Shown: positions 40,221-48,451, counted from the stretch's first letter. The stretch: 55,199 nt of DNA from an uncultured Desulfobacteraceae bacterium (GCA_937982505.1 CALJLV010000156.1:1-55199); one strand, 5' to 3'. Numbers and translations: made by a program. Notes: generated from the sequence alone by a model not told the origin.

Positions 40221-40716
40221 CAGAACCCTCCCTCTGCCCGGACGGCTCCGGGGCTTGGTGCTCCAGGCGCCGCAGGGTGACGCCGGCCTCGCGGAGCATG
40301 GCCTCGCTCATGGAGTCGGCATACCCGGAAAGGTAGACGATGGTCTGAATGCCGGCATTGATGACCATCTTGGCGCAGATGCTGCAAGGCAGGTTGGTGC
40401 AGTAGAGGGTGGCCCCCCGGATGCTCACCCCGTGATAGGCTGCCTGAATGATGGCGTTCTGTTCGGCATGAATCCCGCGGCACAGTTCGTGGCGTTCTCC
40501 GGAGGGGACCTGGAGCTGGGCGCGCAGGCAGCCGGTTTGAGCGCAGTGCGCCACCCCGGTGGGGGCCCCGTTGTAGCCGGTGGCCAGGATGCGCTTGTCC
40601 TTGACCACCACGGCCCCCACCGCCCGGCGAATGCAGGTGGAGCGCCGGGCCACCAGCAGCGTGATGTCCATGAAGTAGGTGTCCCAGGAAGGGCGCGGGG
40701 GCGGGGGCAGGGTCAC
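40198..40716 (-). CDS. dCMP deaminase (ComEB-like)
   Basis: A 172-residue zinc deaminase converting dCMP to dUMP for dTTP synthesis. The GTG at 40716 is chosen because TGAGGA lies upstream. The longer frame overlaps glyA. RPSWDTYFMDITLLVARRSTCIRRAVGAVVV is the dCMP-deaminase opening, CRGIHAEQNAIIQAA has the zinc histidine and catalytic glutamate, and LYCTNLPCSICAKMVINAGI carries the two zinc cysteines. The name comEB comes from Bacillus. Nothing here indicates competence. Confidence 0.93.
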   Translation of the reverse strand: MTLPPPPRPSWDTYFMDITLLVARRSTCIRRAVGAVVVKDKRILATGYNGAPTGVAHCAQTGCLRAQLQVPSGERHELCRGIHAEQNAIIQAAYHGVSIRGATLYCTNLPCSICAKMVINAGIQTIVYLSGYADSMSEAMLREAGVTLRRLEHQAPEPSGQREGSDEVPFLR

Positions 40717-40726
40717 CGATTGTTCC

Positions 40727-41995
40727 TCAGGCCACCGGCCGGTCTGGACCGAGGTGGGGGTAGATGGGAAAGCGGTCGCAGAGTTCGTGCACCTGGCGCC
40801 TGATCTGGTCCAGGCCAACCGCGTCTTCGGGGTGGCGCAGCACCTGGACGATCATCCCGGCGATGGCCGCCATTTCCTCCGTGCCCATTCCCCGGGTGGT
40901 CAGGGCCGGGGTGCCGATGCGGATTCCGCTGGTCACCAGAGGACCGAGGGGGTCGAAGGGGATGGCGTTCTTGTTGACCGTGATCCCGGCCCGCTCCAGA
41001 GCCGCCTGGGCCGCCTTGCCGGTGATCTGGAGCCGGCGCAGGTCCGCCAGCATCATGTGGTTGTCGGTTCCCCCCGAAATCAAATCCACCCCCTGATCCA
41101 TGAGGGCCGCGGCCAGATGCCGGGCGTTTTCCACCGTACGGGCCTGATCGCGGCGGAACCCATCGCCCAGGGCCTGCCTGAAGGCCACGGCCTTGGCGGC
41201 GATGACATGCATCAGGGGCCCGCCCTGAATGCCGGGGAAAACCTGTTTGTTGAGGGCGGCCGCGTGTTCCCGCCGCGCCAGGATCAATCCACCCCGCGGG
41301 CCGCGCAGGGTCTTGTGGGTCGTGGAGGTGACCACGTCGGCATGGGGAATCGGTGAAGGGTGGACCTCGGCGGCCACCAGCCCGGCGATGTGGGCCATGT
41401 CCACCATGAAACGGGCCCCCACCCGGGCGGCGCTGCGGGCCATGGCGGCAAAATCGATGCGCCGCGGATAGGCGCTGGCCCCGGCCACGATCAGGCGGGG
41501 CCGATGGCGCTGGGCCAGCTGGTCGAGCAGGTCATAGTCGATGCGGCCGGTCTCGGGGTCGACTCCGTAGTGTACGAAGTTGAAGAGGCGGCCGGAAAAA
41601 CTCACCGGACTGCCGTGGGTCAGGTGTCCGCCGTGGGCCAGGTCCATCCCCAGGATCGTGTCGCCGGGATCCAGCAGGGCGAAGTAGACCGCCATGTTGG
41701 CCTGGGACCCGCTGTGGGGCTGAACGTTGGCGTATTCGGCCTCGAAAAGCGCCTGGGCCCGTTCGATGGCCAGGGCCTCGGCCTGGTCCACGAAGGCGCA
41801 TCCGCCGTAGTAGCGCCGGGACGGGTAGCCTTCGGCGTACTTGTTGGTCATGACGCTGCCCTGGGCCGCCATGACCGCCGGACTGGCGATGTTTTCCGAG
41901 GCGATCATCTCCAGGGTGTTCTGTTGGCGGTCGAGTTCTCGGCCGATGGCCTGCCAGATTTCCGGATCCGCCTGTTCGAGTCGTTCGGTTTCCAA
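40727..41995 (-). CDS. glyA: Serine hydroxymethyltransferase
   Basis: A PLP enzyme of about 422 residues that interconverts serine and glycine and supplies methylene-THF. LEMIASENIASPAVMAAQGS, YPSRRYYGGCAFVDQAE, PHSGSQANMAVYFALL, and VTSTTHKTLRGPRGGLIL with the PLP lysine are all intact. No ATG exists near the N-terminus. TTG at 41995 with GGGGA 8 bp upstream is the best start, giving METERLEQADPEIW. TTG at 42010 is an in-frame alternative lacking a Shine-Dalgarno. A TTG start suggests modest translation. It lies between rpiB and the dCMP deaminase gene. Confidence 0.94.
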   Translation of the reverse strand: METERLEQADPEIWQAIGRELDRQQNTLEMIASENIASPAVMAAQGSVMTNKYAEGYPSRRYYGGCAFVDQAEALAIERAQALFEAEYANVQPHSGSQANMAVYFALLDPGDTILGMDLAHGGHLTHGSPVSFSGRLFNFVHYGVDPETGRIDYDLLDQLAQRHRPRLIVAGASAYPRRIDFAAMARSAARVGARFMVDMAHIAGLVAAEVHPSPIPHADVVTSTTHKTLRGPRGGLILARREHAAALNKQVFPGIQGGPLMHVIAAKAVAFRQALGDGFRRDQARTVENARHLAAALMDQGVDLISGGTDNHMMLADLRRLQITGKAAQAALERAGITVNKNAIPFDPLGPLVTSGIRIGTPALTTRGMGTEEMAAIAGMIVQVLRHPEDAVGLDQIRRQVHELCDRFPIYPHLGPDRPVA

Positions 41996-42043
41996 GGTCG
42001 ATTTCCCCAAAAGACGTTGAGCGTTGACGGAGGTCTTGCGGCG

Positions 42044-42490
42044 TCAGGCGCCGAAGCGGTCGAACAGGTCGATGCGCCGCTGGTGGCGGCCGCCTTCGAA
42101 TTCGGTTTCGAGCCACACGCGCACGATTTCCACGGCCATGGTCTCGCCGATCATGCGGCCGCCCATCACCAGGATGTTGGCGTCGTTGTGCCGGCGGCTC
42201 ATGGCGGCGGCGAAGGGTTCGCTGCAAAGGGCGGCGCGCACGCCGGCAAAGCGGTTGGCCACCATGGACATCCCCAGGCCGGTGCCGCACATGAGAATGC
42301 CGCGGGGGAACTCTCCGCTGGCCACCCGGCGCGCCACGGCCAGGCCGTATTCGGGATAGTCGGCGCCGGACGCCTGGTGCGTGCCGGCATCCTCCACCGT
42401 CAGGCCCCGCTGGAGGAGGTATTGCTGGATCCGGTGCTTGAGGGGCAGGGCCGCGTTATCGGAACCGATGATGATCGAGGCAGAGGGCAT
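42044..42490 (-). CDS. rpiB: Ribose-5-phosphate isomerase B
   Basis: A 148-residue RpiB/LacAB-family isomerase interconverting ribose-5-P and ribulose-5-P. The ATG at 42490 follows AAGGAAG. IIIGSDNAALPLKHRIQQYL is the N-terminal phosphate/ring-opening site, where many members have SDHAG and this one has SDNAA. DYPEYGLAVARRVASGEFPRGILMCGTGLGMSMVANRFAGVRAALC contains the catalytic cysteine and GTG loop, and SRRHNDANILVMGGRMIG the second histidine. The N for H substitution in the DHA motif is worth noting. Confidence 0.93.
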   Translation of the reverse strand: MPSASIIIGSDNAALPLKHRIQQYLLQRGLTVEDAGTHQASGADYPEYGLAVARRVASGEFPRGILMCGTGLGMSMVANRFAGVRAALCSEPFAAAMSRRHNDANILVMGGRMIGETMAVEIVRVWLETEFEGGRHQRRIDLFDRFGA

Positions 42491-42617
42491 GGGATCTTCC
42501 TTGTGGTGATGGCCAGCAGTCAAGCGGCGCGGGGCGTTTGGCACCGCAAAGGGCGGTGCTCCTTCTTACTTATCCAAACCGGGCGTCGGCGACAAGGGCA
42601 AAGCACCACCCCCCCGG

Positions 42618-43859
42618 CTAGAGCGACAGGCGCCGGAGCACCAGGCAGGCATTGGTGCCGCCGAAGCCGAAGCTGTTGGTCATGGCGGCGCCCATGGCCG
42701 CCGCTCGCGCCCGGTGGGGCACATAGTCCAGATCGCAGGCCGGGTCCGGATGATCCAGGTTGATGGTGGGCGGGATGGTGGCGTGGCGAAGGGCCAGGGC
42801 GCTGATGGCCGTTTCGACCCCGCCGGCCCCGCCCAACAGGTGGCCGGTCATGGATTTGGTGGCGCTGATCGGGATCCGGGCGGCGCGGGGGCCGAAGACC
42901 GCCTTGATGGCCTCGGTTTCCAGCACGTCGTTGAGCGGAGTGCCGGTGCCGTGGGCATTGATGTAGTCGATGGCCTCCGGTCCCGCGCCGGCATCGGCCA
43001 GAGCGGCGCGCATGCACCGGACGGCGCCGGCCCCGTCCGGTGCCGGTTGGGCCAGATGAAAGGCGTCGCTGCTGCTGCCGTAGCCGGCGATTTCGGCGTA
43101 GATCGTCGCGTTTCGGGCCAGGGCCGATTCGAGTCTTTCCAGAATCACCATGCCCGCGCCCTCGGCCACCACGAAACCGTCCCGGTCCCGGTCAAAGGGG
43201 CGCGAAGCCTTTGGCGGGTCTTGGTTACGGGTCGAGAGGGCCTTCATGGCGTTGAAGCCGGCGATGCAGGTGGGGGCCACCACCGCTTCGGTGCCGCCGG
43301 CGATGGCGGCCTCGAGGCTGCCGCGGCGGATCATGGCGGCCGCCTCGCCGATGGCATGGGCGCCGGCCGCGCAGGCGGTGGCCACCGCCAGGTTGGCCCC
43401 TCGGGCCCCGAAGAGAATCGAGATCATCCCCGGCGCCATGTTGGAGATCATCATGGGGACGAAGAAGGGGCTGACCCGACCGGGACCACGGTGGGCCATC
43501 AGCCGGCAGGTCTCTTCCAACAGGGAAAGACCGCCCATGCCGCAACCGACCACCACCCCGGTGCGCTCGGCGCGGGTGTCGTCGATGACCAGGCGGGCGT
43601 CTTCCAGGGCCATGCGGGCCGCGGCGCAGGCAAAGGCGACAAAGAGATGGGTTTTGGCGGCCAGCTTGCGCGGGAGAAAATCGGCGGCCGCAAATCCCTT
43701 GACCTCTCCGGCGATGCGGGTCTGAAAACCCGAGGCGTCGAAGCGGGTGATGGGGCCGATGCCGGACCGGCCCTGGCAGAGTCCCTCCCAGGTGGGCCCG
43801 GTGCCGATCCCCAGGGGCGTCACCAACCCGATTCCGGTTATGACGACGCGATCACCCAC
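42618..43859 (-). CDS. fabF: 3-oxoacyl-[ACP] synthase II
   Basis: A 413-residue condensing enzyme for fatty-acid elongation. GTG start at 43859 with GAGGAACC upstream; protein MGDRVVITGIGLVTPLGIGTGPTWEGL. The catalytic cysteine is in VATACAAGAHAIGEAA, the two histidines in INAHGTGTPLNDVLE and SATKSMTGHLLGGAGG, and the C-terminus has TNSFGFGGTNACLVLR. It forms malonyl-ACP-dependent C-C bonds with the ACP encoded just upstream. Confidence 0.96.
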   Translation of the reverse strand: MGDRVVITGIGLVTPLGIGTGPTWEGLCQGRSGIGPITRFDASGFQTRIAGEVKGFAAADFLPRKLAAKTHLFVAFACAAARMALEDARLVIDDTRAERTGVVVGCGMGGLSLLEETCRLMAHRGPGRVSPFFVPMMISNMAPGMISILFGARGANLAVATACAAGAHAIGEAAAMIRRGSLEAAIAGGTEAVVAPTCIAGFNAMKALSTRNQDPPKASRPFDRDRDGFVVAEGAGMVILERLESALARNATIYAEIAGYGSSSDAFHLAQPAPDGAGAVRCMRAALADAGAGPEAIDYINAHGTGTPLNDVLETEAIKAVFGPRAARIPISATKSMTGHLLGGAGGVETAISALALRHATIPPTINLDHPDPACDLDYVPHRARAAAMGAAMTNSFGFGGTNACLVLRRLSL

Positions 43860-43943
43860 GCTGGTTCCTCGGTGCCGGCCCTGCCCAGGGTGCTTGCCGA
43901 CGGGGGCCGATTCGGCCGGCGGCTCCGAACGGCGCCTTTGATC

Positions 43944-44171
43944 TCAGTGGCTGTTGATGTAATCGATGGCATCCTGGACGGTCTTGAGCTTCTCGGCGTC
44001 CTCATCCGAAATTTCGATCTCAAAGGCCTCTTCCATCGACATGATCAGTTCTACCAGATCCAGGGAGTCGGCCCCCAAATCATCGATGAAGGAGGCCTGG
44101 GGAACGACTTCCGAGGGATCCACGCCGAGTTTTTCGGCGATGATTTTCTTGACCTTGTCTTGAACCGACAT
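43944..44171 (-). CDS. acpP: Acyl carrier protein
   Basis: A 75-residue acidic ACP. ADSLDLVELIMSMEE contains the serine that takes 4'-phosphopantetheine in DSL. The ATG at 44171 follows AGGAGGAA. The sequence ends VQDAIDYINSH. It carries growing acyl chains between FabG, FabF and partners, and lies between fabG and fabF as in most bacteria. Confidence 0.97.
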   Translation of the reverse strand: MSVQDKVKKIIAEKLGVDPSEVVPQASFIDDLGADSLDLVELIMSMEEAFEIEISDEDAEKLKTVQDAIDYINSH

Positions 44172-44228
44172 GTTTCCTCCTGGCCTTGTGGGCGAGCGGT
44201 TGGCTTCGGTGGTCCGCAGCGGGCGCAC

Positions 44229-44978
44229 CTACATGTACATTCCACCATTGACGTGCAGGGTGTGGCCGGTGATGTAGCCGGCCTCGGCGGAGGCCAAAAA
44301 ACGGACAGCGGCGGCGACTTCGGCCGCCTGGCCCATGCGGCCCAGGGGGACGGCCTCGAGGGCCGCTTGCCGTGCCGCCGGGTCCATGGCGGCCGTCATT
44401 TCAGTGTCCACCAGCCCCGGGGCCACGGTGTTGACGGTGATCTGGCGCGGCGCCAGTTCCCGGGCCAAGGATTTGGCCAGTCCCAGCAGCCCGGCCTTGG
44501 CCGCGGCGTAGTTGGCCTGGCCGGCGTTGCCGGCAATAGCGGCCACCGAAGCGATCAGGATGATGCGCCCCCGGCGCTGGCGGATCATGACGCGGGCCGC
44601 CGCCTTGGCGCAGTGGAAGGCACCGGTGAGGTTGGTGGTGATCACCTCGTCCCAGGCCGCCTGGGGCATGCGCAGGATCAGCCCGTCGCGGGTGATGCCG
44701 GCATTGCAGACCAGCACGTCCAGGCTTCCGGTCTCGGCGACGGCCCGGTCCACAAAAGCGCCCACGGCCTGCGGATCGCGGACATCGGCCGCCACCGCCG
44801 CGGCGCGCCGGGCTCCCCGGGCCAGACATTGGGCGGCGGTTTCGGCGGCCGCCGCCGCCGCTTGTCGATAACTGAAATAAATGGACGCCCCCGGTTCGGC
44901 CAAAGCCAGGCACACGGCCCTGCCGATGCCCCTGGATCCGCCGGTGACGGCGACTGTGCGTTGGAGTCCTTCACCCAT
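44229..44978 (-). CDS. fabG: 3-oxoacyl-[ACP] reductase
   Basis: A 249-residue SDR enzyme that reduces beta-ketoacyl-ACP with NADPH. The cofactor loop is VTGGSRGIGRAV, followed by LVCNAGITRDGLILRM, then IILIASVAAIAGNAGQANYAAAKAGLLGLAKSLA with the S-Y-K triad, and VAPGLVDTEMTAA. The C-terminal ITGHTLHVNGGMYM is FabG-like. It precedes acpP by 57 bp. Between it and rpmF upstream there are only about 119 bp, so plsX, fabH and fabD, often found here, are absent. Confidence 0.95.
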   Translation of the reverse strand: MGEGLQRTVAVTGGSRGIGRAVCLALAEPGASIYFSYRQAAAAAAETAAQCLARGARRAAAVAADVRDPQAVGAFVDRAVAETGSLDVLVCNAGITRDGLILRMPQAAWDEVITTNLTGAFHCAKAAARVMIRQRRGRIILIASVAAIAGNAGQANYAAAKAGLLGLAKSLARELAPRQITVNTVAPGLVDTEMTAAMDPAARQAALEAVPLGRMGQAAEVAAAVRFLASAEAGYITGHTLHVNGGMYM

Positions 44979-45097
44979 TGGTGGCTCGGTTGATCAGGCG
45001 GCGAAGAGGCGCCCGCAGGGAGGCTGGAGACCGCCGCCGGCGGGTCCGACCGGCGGTGGCAGACCGCGCAGTGTGCGTTCGGGGCAAGGGCGCCGGT

Positions 45098-45280
45098 TCA
45101 GGACTCTTCGCTTTCCGTAATGCTGCGGCCCTTGTAGTTGCCGCAGGCCGGGCAGGCGTGGTGCGGCAGTCGCTTCTCGCCGCATTGGGGGCACGGCACC
45201 ACGTTGGGGGCAGCGGTTTTTTTGTGCGTGCGACGCATGTCACGCTTGGATTTGGACGTTTTATGCTTGGGGACGGCCAT
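45098..45280 (-). CDS. rpmF: Ribosomal protein L32
   Basis: A 60-residue large-subunit protein: MAVPKHKTSKSKRDMRRTHKKTA at the start, then a zinc ribbon VPCPQCGEKRLPHHACPACGNYKGRSI (CxxC...CxxC). The ATG at 45280 follows TAGGAGCGAAC. It is the first gene of the long minus-strand block and has a good promoter at 45345-45373. Confidence 0.97.
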   Translation of the reverse strand: MAVPKHKTSKSKRDMRRTHKKTAAPNVVPCPQCGEKRLPHHACPACGNYKGRSITESEES

Positions 45281-45324
45281 ATGTTCGCTCCTAACTGATT
45301 GAATTGTTTTTTTAAACAGAAAAT

Positions 45325-45338
45325 GCCCGCAAGCGGGC
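45325..45338 (-). promoter_or_regulatory. Hairpin in the rpmF leader
   Basis: GCCCGC (45325-45330) and GCGGGC (45333-45338) form a short GC-rich hairpin in the leader between promoter and rpmF. On the minus strand it is followed by ATTTTCTGTTTAAAAAAAC, a broken T-run, so it could act as a weak attenuator. Confidence 0.35.
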
Positions 45339-45344
45339 GACTTG

Positions 45345-45373
45345 TTACTAATGAAATCGCCAGGGCTTGTCAA
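45345..45373 (-). promoter_or_regulatory. Promoter of the rpmF/fab operon
   Basis: On the minus strand TTGACA (45373-45368), a 17-bp spacer and TAGTAA (45350-45345). It lies about 65 bp upstream of the rpmF start and is divergent from gltX. Confidence 0.65.
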
Positions 45374-45556
45374 GGAATTTCACCGCCCGGCCCGGTTGTC
45401 CTGGCCGGTGGGATGTGCTATCGAGGGCCTCCATCGACAGCCGGCTCCGGGGGCGGTACCGGTCAGGCCGTGCGGCCCCGGCCCGACCGGATTCATTCCA
45501 GGTCTTCCGGGCAAGTCCGGAGGGGGCCGGCCATCCGGCGACATCGAAAGGTGATT

Positions 45557-46972
45557 ATGGATCCGATCGTCACGCGTTTTCCACCCAGTCCCACCGGCTA
45601 CCTGCACGTGGGCGGGGCCCGCACCGCCCTGTTCAACTGGCTCTACGCCCGCCATACCGGCGGTCGATTCGTGCTGCGCATCGAGGACACCGACACGGTG
45701 CGTTCCACTCAGGCCTCGGTGGATGCCATCTTCGAGGCCCTGCGCTGGCTCCAGATCGACTGGGACGACGGTCCCTATTTCCAGTCCCGGCGCACCGACG
45801 TCTATCTGGACTATGCGCGGCGTCTCTACGAGACGGGTCATGCCTACTACTGTACCTGCAGCCCGGAGGCAGTCGAGGCCATGCGCCAGCGGGCCGTCGC
45901 GTCCGGAGCCAATCCGCGCTATGACGGCACCTGCCGCGAACGCGGTCTGGGCACTGAGCCCGGCGCGGTGCTGCGCTTCCGGACCCCGGCCAGCGGCACC
46001 ACGGTCCTGGACGATGTCGTCAAGGGGAGCATCGTTTTCCAGAACAGCGAGCTGGACGATTTTGTGATCGTGCGCAGCGACGGAATGCCCACCTACAATT
46101 TCGTGGTGGTGGTGGACGACATCGCCATGGGCATCAACACCGTGATCCGCGGCGACGATCACGTCATGAATACCCCCAAACAGATGCAGATCTACCGCGC
46201 CCTGGGGGCCCGGCTGCCCGTCTTCGCCCACGTGCCCATGGTTCTGGGACCGGACCGCACCCGGCTCAGCAAGCGCCACGGGGCCATGTCCGTGACCGCC
46301 TATCGCGACATGGGCTACCTGCCGGACGCCTTTCTCAACTACCTGGCGCGATTGGGCTGGTCCTGCGGTGATCAGGAGTTTTTTACCCGCCAGGAGCTCA
46401 TCGAGAAGTTCACCCTGGACAACATCGGCCGTTCGGCCGGGATCTTCGACCTGGCCAAACTCCAGGCCCTCAATGCGGATCATATCCAGGCCAGCACTCC
46501 CGAGGCCCTGGTGCCCCACATCTCGCCGATCCTGGTTCGCAACGGGCTGGCACCCGGCGATGTGCCCTCTTTGCCCCGGGTGATTCGCACCCTCCAACCG
46601 CGTTGCAAGACCCTGGAGGAGATGGTCGAGCAGGCCCGCTTCTACTTCGCAGACGAGGTGGCCTATGATCCGGAAGCCGTCAAGAAAATCTTCAAACCGA
46701 CGGCCTTCGATCCATTGCAACGGATCGTCGAAGCCCTGGAACGGATCCCGGTGTTCAGTGAAGCGGCCCTCGAAGCGGCCTTTAGCGCCGTCATGGCGGC
46801 CACCGGACTCAAGCTGGGCAAGATCGCCCAGCCGGTGCGCCTGGCCCTTACCGGCCGTACCGCCAGTCCCGGAATTTTTGAAACCATCGAAGCGCTGGGG
46901 CGGGACAAGACCCTGGCCCGCCTGCGCCGCGCCGCGGCCTGGATCCAGGCCCATGCGGTGCCGGATTCCTGA
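45557..46972 (+). CDS. gltX: Glutamyl-tRNA synthetase
   Basis: A 471-residue class I synthetase. VTRFPPSPTGYLHVGGARTALFNWLYARHTGG is the GluRS HIGH-type motif, RIEDTDTVRST follows, and RTRLSKRHGAMSV is the KMSKS-type loop; GlnRS-specific features are absent. The ATG at 45557 follows GAAAGGTG; the longer upstream frame has no family match. Immediately downstream lies tRNA-Gln(CUG), which hints that this may be a non-discriminating GluRS that also charges tRNA-Gln for GatCAB, though that is inference. Confidence 0.96.
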   Translation: MDPIVTRFPPSPTGYLHVGGARTALFNWLYARHTGGRFVLRIEDTDTVRSTQASVDAIFEALRWLQIDWDDGPYFQSRRTDVYLDYARRLYETGHAYYCTCSPEAVEAMRQRAVASGANPRYDGTCRERGLGTEPGAVLRFRTPASGTTVLDDVVKGSIVFQNSELDDFVIVRSDGMPTYNFVVVVDDIAMGINTVIRGDDHVMNTPKQMQIYRALGARLPVFAHVPMVLGPDRTRLSKRHGAMSVTAYRDMGYLPDAFLNYLARLGWSCGDQEFFTRQELIEKFTLDNIGRSAGIFDLAKLQALNADHIQASTPEALVPHISPILVRNGLAPGDVPSLPRVIRTLQPRCKTLEEMVEQARFYFADEVAYDPEAVKKIFKPTAFDPLQRIVEALERIPVFSEAALEAAFSAVMAATGLKLGKIAQPVRLALTGRTASPGIFETIEALGRDKTLARLRRAAAWIQAHAVPDS

Positions 46973-46973
46973 G

Positions 46974-46997
46974 CGGCGTCTGGCCAGCCGTTTTTTT
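46974..46997 (+). terminator. Weak candidate terminator after gltX
   Basis: A short 4-bp CGGC/GCCG stem with a loop containing TGGCCA is followed by seven T residues (46991-46997), right after the gltX stop. The stem is too short for confidence. Confidence 0.35.
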
Positions 46998-47018
46998 GCC
47001 GCTGGGGCCAAAAGAGGG

Positions 47019-47047
47019 TTGACGGCCGCAGCCGGTTCGATTACAGT
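47019..47047 (+). promoter_or_regulatory. Promoter of the tRNA-Gln gene
   Basis: TTGACG (47019-47024), a 17-bp spacer and TACAGT (47042-47047). The predicted start point falls just before the tRNA 5' end at 47061. Confidence 0.75.
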
Positions 47048-47060
47048 CAATGGCCATTGT

Positions 47061-47134
47061 TGAGGGATCGTCTAGCGGCAGGACGACGGGTTCTGGCCCC
47101 GTTAACCTAGGTTCGAATCCTAGTCCCTCAGCCA
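47061..47134 (+). tRNA. tRNA-Gln, anticodon CUG
   Basis: A 74-nt cloverleaf with encoded CCA. The acceptor stem pairs TGAGGGA (47061-47067) with TCCCTCA (47124-47130), followed by discriminator G and CCA. The D-arm includes TCTAGCGGCAGGAC. The anticodon stem ACGGG/CCCGT closes the loop TTCTGGC with anticodon CTG at 47093-47095. The T-arm is CTAGG-TTCGAAT-CCTAG. The U1-A72 pair is typical of glutamine tRNAs. It has its own promoter and terminator and follows gltX. Confidence 0.96.
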
Positions 47135-47144
47135 AGCCCATTCA

Positions 47145-47175
47145 GGGGCGGCAAGCGTCTTGCCGCCCCTTTTTT
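47145..47175 (+). terminator. Rho-independent terminator after tRNA-Gln
   Basis: An 11-bp perfect stem GGGGCGGCAAG (47145-47155) / CTTGCCGCCCC (47159-47169) with a CGT triloop is followed by six T residues (47170-47175). Confidence 0.95.
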
Positions 47176-47251
47176 GTTTATCTCGGGAAGTTTTCCGATC
47201 CGAACAGACAGGCCGATTGACAAGAACGCCGCCGGCGTTTACCTACAGGCC

Positions 47252-48382
47252 ATGTGGCGCCGTCGTTTGCAAGCCGAATCCTGCTTCAAGACGGGCCAGC
47301 GCGCGGCTCTGGCCGGACGCTTGACCGAGGCCGAAGCGGCCTTTGACCGGGCCTTGGCCATTTGTCCGGATTTTGCTCCGGCCGTCCTGCACAAGGCCAT
47401 CGTTCTCGCTGATCGGAGCGACCACCGTCGGGCGCTCGATTGGGCGGGCCGGGCCGTGGCCCTGGCCCCCCGGCGGGCCGCCTACCGCATCGTCCAGGGG
47501 CGGGTGGCCTACGATGCCGGAAATGACCCGGCGGCGGCCGCGGCCTTTGACGCCGCCTGCCGGCTTTCTCCGTCCAATCGGCTGGCGGCGGCCTATCGGC
47601 TCCTGGTTCGCATCCGCCGGGGCCTGCCCCGGCCCGAGGATGACGACCTGGACGGCCTGGACAGGCTCTTGAGCAGCACCCACCCCGCCTTTCAGGCCAG
47701 GTGGCTAGCGCTTTGCGAAACGGCGCTGGCGGCGCTGGCGCCCCGCAGTCGGAGCCTGGCCCTTCAGATGATTGGCGCCGCCCACCTCACCCCCCAAAGC
47801 GAGGCTTCCTCGGTTTTTTACCAGCGCTGGTGGCGCGGATGGCGGGCCTTCGCCGCCCGGGCGACGGCCTTCGGAAGGGCCCGGCGTGAGGCCTGGGCCC
47901 TCGAACGGGAAGCCGAAGCGCATCTGAAAGCCGCGCATCTGGACGCGGCCCTGGACTGCCTTGAACGGGCCCTGGCGGTCCATGGAAGGAACGACGACCT
48001 GGCGGACCGCTATCTGGATCTGTGCCTCTACCGGGGACGCTACGGGCCGATTCTGGAGGAGCTGGGCAGCGCGGCGGATCGGGACGATCTCGAACAGCTC
48101 GCGACCCGGCCCAGCGGGGCGCAGGCGGCGGCCCAGATCGATGGGCTGATCCTTCTGGCCCTGGTGCGTTTTCATCAGGGGCGCTGGCCGGCGGCCATCT
48201 CCCTGTTCGGGGCGGCCGCCGGGGCCGACCGGCACGATTACCTGGCGCCCTACTTTCTCGGGGTCGCCCTCCTGGCGGTGCAGAGGCCCCGGGAGGCCCT
48301 TGCCTGGTTTACCCGGGCCCTGGGGGTGATCAATCCGCAGGTAGCCCGGTTGCGGCTCCAAGAGTGGCGGCGCTGCCGCTGA
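47252..48382 (+). CDS. TPR-repeat protein of unknown function
   Basis: A 376-residue alanine- and arginine-rich helical protein. Tetratricopeptide-like units are visible: AALAGRLTEAEAAFDRALAICPDFAPAVLHKAIVLADRSDHRRALDWAGRAVALAP near the N-terminus, AHLDAALDCLERALAVHGRNDDLADRYLDLCLYRGRY in the middle, and DYLAPYFLGVALLAVQRPREALAWFTRALGVINP at the end. No signal peptide or membrane helix is evident. The ATG at 47252 (MWRRRLQAES) is preferred because the longer frame's TTG at 47174 lies inside the tRNA terminator. The Shine-Dalgarno is weak. It stands alone between two terminators. It probably works as a scaffold, but partners cannot be named. Confidence 0.75.
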   Translation: MWRRRLQAESCFKTGQRAALAGRLTEAEAAFDRALAICPDFAPAVLHKAIVLADRSDHRRALDWAGRAVALAPRRAAYRIVQGRVAYDAGNDPAAAAAFDAACRLSPSNRLAAAYRLLVRIRRGLPRPEDDDLDGLDRLLSSTHPAFQARWLALCETALAALAPRSRSLALQMIGAAHLTPQSEASSVFYQRWWRGWRAFAARATAFGRARREAWALEREAEAHLKAAHLDAALDCLERALAVHGRNDDLADRYLDLCLYRGRYGPILEELGSAADRDDLEQLATRPSGAQAAAQIDGLILLALVRFHQGRWPAAISLFGAAAGADRHDYLAPYFLGVALLAVQRPREALAWFTRALGVINPQVARLRLQEWRRCR

Positions 48383-48421
48383 CGCGCTCCGGCCGGCGCG
48401 CTGCGGATTCCCAGGTTTCTC

Positions 48422-48451
48422 AAGAAGGTTTGCGGAAGCCGCCTTCTTTTT
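48422..48451 (+). terminator. Rho-independent terminator after the TPR gene
   Basis: AAGAAGG (48422-48428) pairs with CCTTCTT (48442-48448), with a small inner CGG/CCG stem, and is followed by T residues to 48451. Its tail overlaps the -35 of the next promoter. Confidence 0.62.

Noticed and set aside
47174..47251. TTG start giving a longer TPR protein
   Set aside because: The codon lies inside the T-run of the tRNA terminator and lacks a ribosome-binding site.
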